Made by a program: the position numbers and the translations under genes. The notes below the pieces were generated by a model. That model made no database searches and was not told where the DNA came from. It saw nothing but the letters and a program-made list of their open reading frames with translations. DNA of 64,000 nt from contig NZ_CP133605.1 in NCBI RefSeq assembly GCF_031199965.1, positions 3,132,501 through 3,196,500 of the forward strand, in the 5' to 3' direction. This document shows positions 61,741 to 64,000 of this stretch, piece by piece (positions within the stretch are counted from its first letter, which is position 1; every line of letters begins with the position of its first letter). The stretch is from Paenibacillus sp. D2_2 (GTDB lineage: Bacteria > Bacillota > Bacilli > Paenibacillales > Paenibacillaceae).

Positions 61741-61839
61741 CCACAATATTTAATTGATAGGTAATTTGAATCTAAACTTTATTCTTTGTTATCATCTTAC
61801 TATGTATTGGGACAGTAGTCTTATCGGAATTAACTATAA

Positions 61840-62202
61840 CTAGTTATAATTGTCCTGAACCGCTTTCTGCAACATGCCGATACAGCGATCCAGGTCAGCC
61901 TTCATCTGTTTCTTATACAGCTTGGCCTTATCCCGTCCATCTTCCGTAAAATGATAAAGCACGATCTCCTGAAAATCTACGCTGGGATCATTCCCCTTCA
62001 ACTGCTTGGTCCGGTACAGTACTCCTTCCTGCACCAGTTCATGCAGTGCGCGGTAAATCTCACTCAGCGGAGGTACATACCCGAACGGCTTGAATTCCTC
62101 CTTCATTTCCTCCAACATCTGATAACCATACCCGCGTCGCTGCTCCACCTTCGTAATTAGAAATAACTTAATGTAAGCCCGTTGAGCGATCATAAAAGCC
62201 AT
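61840..62202 (-). CDS. Rtp-like replication terminator / PadR-type winged-helix protein
   Basis: An intact gene of 120 codons; ATG 62202 follows AGGGAGGTG. From memory of the B. subtilis Rtp sequence, the match extends over nearly the whole length: QRAYIKLFLIT, YG...LLE.., EFK.FG, EIYRALHELVQEGVL, QEIVLYHF and KAKLYKKQMKADLDRCI...A..DN. Only the Rtp N-terminal extension is missing. Rtp binds Ter DNA as overlapping dimers and blocks DnaB in one orientation. PadR regulators share the fold, so a repressor role is possible. It has a good promoter at 62229-62257. No ABC or efflux gene is adjacent. Confidence 0.75.
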   Translation of the reverse strand: MAFMIAQRAYIKLFLITKVEQRRGYGYQMLEEMKEEFKPFGYVPPLSEIYRALHELVQEGVLYRTKQLKGNDPSVDFQEIVLYHFTEDGRDKAKLYKKQMKADLDRCIGMLQKAVQDNYN

Positions 62203-62228
62203 GGGGCAGTCACCTCCCTTTTGTTTCC

Positions 62229-62257
62229 AGTATACATAAGCTATGAAATTTTCACAA
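62229..62257 (-). promoter_or_regulatory. Promoter of the Rtp-like gene
   Basis: Minus strand: TTGTGA (62257-62252), 17-nt spacer, TATACT (62234-62229). In B. subtilis the rtp promoter overlaps Ter sites; no clear Ter match is visible here. Confidence 0.6.
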
Positions 62258-62503
62258 TAGTCGCTTTAATACGTTCTTTTAAAGGAATATTTGTGTGACT
62301 AGATAGTTGAGCTGGTGTAGATAAAGGTGAGAGTAACTAGGTAACATGAATTTGATTTTACTATTAAGAATTTTTCATATAGTGAATTTATATAAACAGT
62401 AGGTTTGGCCTGCCTTATTGGCTATTTTTTCTTTCCCGTTGTGAATTATGGAACTAGGGATTTGGGGCTTATCCTTTGGGCTGTTTTAACATCCCTATGA
62501 GTA
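62258..62503. other. AT-rich gap upstream of the NarL-type gene's end
   Basis: About 245 nt with no gene that I can support. It lies downstream of the response regulator stop (62504) and upstream of the Rtp promoter. No perfect terminator hairpin was found by eye. Confidence 0.4.
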
Positions 62504-63148
62504 TTAAATCCAACCTTGCTCCATGGCATAACGCGTAAGTTGTACGCGATTCTCTAGGTGGAGCTTATGCATGATGTTCTTCAGATGGTTCTTAACTGTC
62601 TGATCAGAAATGTCGAGAGCCTTAGCAATCTCCCGATTAGTCATCCCTCTCGCAACCAAGTCGAGTATCTCGCGTTCACGATTCGTAAGCGGATGATGAC
62701 CGGTCTGATTCGGTTTCTGCAATGAGAATTCCTGTAAAATACGCAGGGCTAGTTCACTCGTCATCGGCGCCTCTTCACTTGCCACCGCACGAAGGTATTC
62801 AAGCCAGATGCCTGGCTCGAGATTCTTCAGCAAATAGCCTTGCGCCCCCTGCTTCAAAGCCTCAAAGAGATAAGCCACATTGTCGGAGACGGTGACGAGC
62901 ACAATTTTCACATAAGGGAACTTCAGCTTGATCTCTCTTGTTGTCTCCAATCCGTCCTGTCCCGGCAGATGAATGTCCAGCAGAATTAGATCCGGCATCC
63001 ACATCTCCGTCTGAAGTACAGCCTCTTCCCCACTCTCAGCAAATCCGATAATTTCAAAGCTCTCATCCTCCGAGAGAATGTCACTCATCGCCTCACGGGC
63101 ATGAGGATGATCATCAACGATCAATACGCGGGTTCTCATCATTTCCAT
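62504..63148 (-). CDS. NarL/LuxR-type response regulator
   Basis: An intact gene of 214 codons. Receiver domain: VLIVDDHPHAREAM with acidic pocket near 9-11; phospho-accepting Asp in LILLDIHLPGQDGLE near 56; Lys in GYLLKNLEPG near 107. LuxR helix-turn-helix at about 148-205: LTNREREILDLVARGMTNREIAKALDISDQTVKNHLKNI. It overlaps the 3' end of the kinase gene by 35 nt. Close in type to LiaR/DesR/YxjL. Confidence 0.95.
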   Translation of the reverse strand: MEMMRTRVLIVDDHPHAREAMSDILSEDESFEIIGFAESGEEAVLQTEMWMPDLILLDIHLPGQDGLETTREIKLKFPYVKIVLVTVSDNVAYLFEALKQGAQGYLLKNLEPGIWLEYLRAVASEEAPMTSELALRILQEFSLQKPNQTGHHPLTNREREILDLVARGMTNREIAKALDISDQTVKNHLKNIMHKLHLENRVQLTRYAMEQGWI

Positions 63149-63968
63149 AACCTCCTTGAATCATAATACTAGTCTCTCCAGCCGATGACTCCACGATTAA
63201 ACTCCAATGCATCTGCTCCGCTCGCTCCTTAATAATCCGCAGTCCATACCGCTCCGGCGTTAGTTCACCTACCACGAAGCCATTTCCTCGGTCGATAATC
63301 CTTACTTGAAAAGCACCCTCTTGCTCATTTCCCTGCACAAATATCTCCTGAACTGCAGCGTGCTTACCAGCATTCACGATCGCTTCCCGGATACAAGCGA
63401 GCAGTTCTAACTTCTCTTTGGCCGACCATCGGTCCTCTGACAGCGCCCAATTCAGATGTAGAACCAGTTGATACTCATCAGCTATCTGCTGAATCCGCTC
63501 CGGGAAGGAGAGATGGTTACCCTCTTCGTCAATGTCCGGCGGCAGCTTCAGATCGGAGATCGCCTGCCTGACATAGCGATTAACGTCTTGAATCGTCGTT
63601 CGGAGCTCGTCCAGATCTACTGCTTCACCACTGGATTTCTGCCTTCTCTCTGCCCTATCCACCTTGACAGACAGCAGGAACAGAGATTGAGCGATGCCAT
63701 CATGCAATTCACGGGCTAACTGCTCTCTTTCTTCCCAGCTCGCCTTATGGGCCCGCTCCTTCTGAAGTTCCTCCTGCATGCTTTCCAGATTGCGGAACCA
63801 TTTATATTGCAAAGTTACACTGATCATAAACAGCAGCATTGGCGTTAAGTAATTTCCTGCCTCCATCGATAAGTATGGCATCAGAAATTGATGCCTAACG
63901 TACTCCCAAATCCCGATCAGCAACGTCGGGACGATCAAGATCATCCATTTAAGCTGTCGATACGACAT
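63114..63968 (-). CDS. LiaS/DesK-type sensor histidine kinase
   Basis: An intact gene of 284 codons. Two membrane segments at about residues 7-24 and 38-56 with a short extracellular loop, so it may be an intramembrane-sensing kinase. Coiled coil at 60-85; HisKA_3 motif ARELHDGIAQSLFLLSVKVDRAER with the phospho-accepting His near 88; HATPase_c with REAIVNAGKHA and IIDRGNGFVVGEL-type boxes (G1), then YGLRIIKERAEQM (G2). It makes a standard pair with the NarL-type gene. The upstream end lies 32 nt from the window border. Confidence 0.95.
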   Translation of the reverse strand: MSYRQLKWMILIVPTLLIGIWEYVRHQFLMPYLSMEAGNYLTPMLLFMISVTLQYKWFRNLESMQEELQKERAHKASWEEREQLARELHDGIAQSLFLLSVKVDRAERRQKSSGEAVDLDELRTTIQDVNRYVRQAISDLKLPPDIDEEGNHLSFPERIQQIADEYQLVLHLNWALSEDRWSAKEKLELLACIREAIVNAGKHAAVQEIFVQGNEQEGAFQVRIIDRGNGFVVGELTPERYGLRIIKERAEQMHWSLIVESSAGETSIMIQGGYGNDENPRIDR

Positions 63969-64000
63969 GCTGCACCTCCATTAAATGTGCATTTTTCGAA

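Noticed and set aside
61797..61810. Ter-like site near the Rtp-like gene (TTACTATGTATTGGG)
   Set aside because: Only an 8-base core (ACTATGTA) resembles the B. subtilis Ter sequence as I remember it, and the flanks differ. Too weak to call.
1..64000. tRNA, rRNA, transposase or prophage genes
   Set aside because: I looked for conserved tRNA/rRNA stretches and transposase or integrase motifs and saw none.

Overview
The window reads as a chromosomal segment of a Paenibacillus-like Firmicute. The grounds are strong Shine-Dalgarno sites of the GGAGG type, a YesM/YesN-type two-component system beside a sugar ABC importer, many minor start codons (TTG, GTG), Gram-positive families (GreA, PadR/Rtp-like winged helix, DesK/LiaS-type kinase) and moderate GC. 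No rRNA, tRNA, CRISPR array, transposase or phage gene was seen. Most genes lie on the minus strand.

Layout. (a) 1-18600: a block rich in poorly characterised families. In minus-strand order it holds an RNA-repair pair (polynucleotide kinase-HD protein and Rnl2-like RNA ligase), an unknown gene, a SUFU protein, a DUF6138-like protein, a DUF2625 protein, a DUF1963-like protein, a calcineurin-like phosphoesterase, then (after two plus-strand genes: a MORN exoprotein and an Imm26-like protein) a small beta-grasp-like protein and a giant DUF4132/MolR-type protein. A WGR-like/beta-propeller gene sits at the right edge. Two copies of an unusual nested palindromic repeat lie at 111-298 and 15299-15485. 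(b) 18700-22300: TetR/MFS efflux pair with a shared operator geometry, and an exported RCC1-repeat protein. (c) 22449-24768: GH4 glycosidase divergent from an AraC regulator, then a short UvrC-like nuclease, an M23 peptidase and a thioredoxin-like protein. (d) 27420-41444: a carbohydrate locus with GH29 and GH95 alpha-L-fucosidases, a complete ABC importer, YesM/YesN, a heparinase II/III-type lyase and a GH88 unsaturated uronyl hydrolase. Together these suggest uptake and breakdown of a fucosylated, uronic-acid-containing polysaccharide. (e) 42062-50911: GreA, a TetR/MFS pair, another MFS, SDR and epimerase, membrane proteins, an aldo/keto reductase and an ECF sigma factor. (f) 51121-56550: two OmpR-type two-component systems and an ABC exporter. 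(g) 56767-63968: MgtC-like protein, YdjM-like protein, azoreductase, metE under a cobalamin riboswitch with its terminator, a homologue of the Bacillus subtilis replication terminator protein Rtp, and a NarL/LiaS-type two-component system.

A dominant technical signal is about 32 apparent frameshifts, often a single missing base in a short G/C or A/T run. They hit ordinary genes (metE, melA, OmpR regulators, ABC transporters) and in many cases the conserved family motif is restored by one base. I therefore annotate these as full-length genes carrying probable sequence errors rather than as many small genes. True pseudogenes cannot be excluded, especially for the phosphoesterase at 8467-9341.
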